Shown here piece after piece: positions 18,470 to 19,367 of a DNA stretch of 19,367 bases. The notes beneath the pieces were generated by a model. It ran no database searches. It saw only the letters and a program-made list of their open reading frames with translations, and was not told the origin of the DNA. The DNA is from Calycina herbarum (Eukaryota; Ascomycota; Leotiomycetes; Helotiales; Pezizellaceae), in contig LLEY01000345.1 in NCBI GenBank assembly GCA_001414485.1, positions 1 to 19,367 on the forward strand. Direction: 5' to 3'. Positions within the stretch are counted from its first letter, which is position 1. The number at the start of each line of letters is the position of its first letter. A program made the translations under genes and the position numbers.

Positions 18470-19162
18470 ACGTAGTTTATTACTAAGTCGCGTATATTAC
18501 CGAGTCGTATACTTTTTTATATTTTACTATCTACTACTTTTAACGTGTATTTTCTTAATAACTAATAATAGAATTCTAATCTAAAGAAGAACGAATTATC
18601 TTAGCTATCTTAGCTATTCGAATATCTAAGAATATTAGTTATTATAAAGCTATAAAGCTCTATAATATCTCTGAAGCTATACTATATAATAGAATAGCTA
18701 GTTAAACTCCTCGATATAAAACTAAGACTAATTACTATAAGTTAACTAAAGTAGAGAAAGAGGTAATTATTTAATATATACTTAATCTAGATATAAGAGG
18801 ATTTACACCCTAGCTACCTAGTATAGAAGATATAGTAAATTATATCTTCGAGTTATATAGAGAAGGACGCGTTAGTAAGCTCTAGGCGTATCGATTTATA
18901 TAATAACGTCTAGAGTTAAAGACGCGTTTTAATCGTATCTATAACTTCTAAAGAGCTCTCTACGAGGATTCTAAACTTATTAGAGCGTAGTTTCAGCTTA
19001 TAGAGAATATATAAGTGAAATATAGAATCTAAGACAGCGATTTCTATAACTTCGATAAGACTAGTTTTATAATAGATATTATCTACGTAGGAATAGTTAT
19101 TATACGTACTAATCGACGTAGTAGAGATAAGACTATCTAGCTAGATAATTAGAAATAGGCTA
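18470..19162 (+). mobile_element. Second Fot1-like copy, 5' part, interrupted at 19162
   Basis: It starts with ACGTAGTTTATTAC after a TA. Its two sub-repeats are different from those of the complete copy (ACCGAGTCG-like). Its coding part aligns with the first copy from 18571 (equivalent to 16603) onward and stops abruptly at 19160-19162 (GGCTA), where a third copy begins. The displaced 3' part would lie beyond the window. Confidence 0.8.
18571..19162 (+). pseudogene. Transposase relic of the second Fot1-like copy
   Basis: Same frame and order as the first copy but more heavily mutated. It shows the helix-turn-helix start (ERIILAI), then RFNRIYNF and FYNFDKTSF at about 19045-19070, where Glu of FDETGF is Lys and Gly is Ser, both G-to-A. 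Many TAA/TAG codons. Broken off by the third copy. Confidence 0.8.
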
Positions 19163-19367
19163 ACGTGGTTTATTAGAACCTAGATTATATTAGAAACTAG
19201 ATTAATTTTAGCGAATTCCTAACCCTCTTCCTTTATAACACGTTTTTTCTACTATATATTATATTAGTTATTCTATAAGAATTAAAAATTATTCTAGCTA
19301 TTAAAGCTATTTAAATATCTAAAAAGCTAAGCTGTCGGAAGACTACAAAGCTCTATAGAGTACTCTT
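19163..19367 (+). mobile_element. Third Fot1-like copy, 5' end, inserted in the second copy
   Basis: It starts ACGTGGTTTATTAGAACC directly after TA (19161-19162), followed by a TIR-like stretch with two sub-repeats. Coding similarity then starts anew at the N-terminus (KIILAIKAI, ISKKLSCRKTTKLYRVL), matching 16620-16710 of the complete copy. It runs off the window end. Confidence 0.8.

Overview
The window looks like part of a nuclear chromosome of a filamentous ascomycete (Pezizomycotina, possibly Leotiomycetes). Reasons: short introns with GTAAGT-like donors and CTNAY/CAG-type 3' ends; fungal-only protein families; and two AT-rich blocks (about 1-3890 and 14575-19367) full of transposon relics that carry the mutation pattern of repeat-induced point mutation (RIP). 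In those relics Gln and Trp codons have become TAA/TAG while the reading frames stay unshifted. No rRNA, tRNA or CRISPR array was seen.

Left AT-rich block (1-3890). It begins with the terminal inverted repeat (TIR) of a Fot1/pogo-type DNA transposon that lies mostly outside the window (to 123), followed by a TA microsatellite. Then comes the 3' half of a plus-strand Ty3/gypsy chromovirus: RNase H, H2C2 zinc finger, integrase core, chromodomain, polypurine tract and 3' LTR. After it lies unassigned AT-rich DNA.

Gene island (about 3900-14575, normal base composition). It holds four gene models. (A) 4349-5266, plus: a proline-rich, single-exon protein of unknown function with a conserved-looking C-terminal half. 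(B) 5741-9353, plus: a large fungal protein of unknown function with one clear intron, broken by two in-frame stop codons, so probably a recent pseudogene. (C) 9527-10723, minus: a Cys-rich protein with three PAN/Apple-like repeats and one C-terminal membrane helix. (D) 11485-14079, plus: a five-exon multipass membrane protein of the fungal DUF6536 type. C and D are divergent and share about 0.76 kb of upstream DNA; B and C converge.

Right AT-rich block (14575-19367). It holds the 3' part of a minus-strand Tad1-like LINE (RNase H and C-terminal Cys/His region). Next is an LTR of the same family as the one on the left. Then there is a complete but mutated Fot1-like element of 1860 bp with 49-bp TIRs and TA target duplication. 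A second Fot1-like copy follows, interrupted by a third copy inserted at a TA.

The four genes form no recognisable pathway. The strongest new observations are the nested Fot1 insertions, the diverged sub-repeats inside their TIRs, the double nonsense gene B with a possible PHO4/NUC-1-like N-terminal segment, and the divergent Apple/DUF6536 pair. All family assignments are from memory of motif patterns; no database search was possible.
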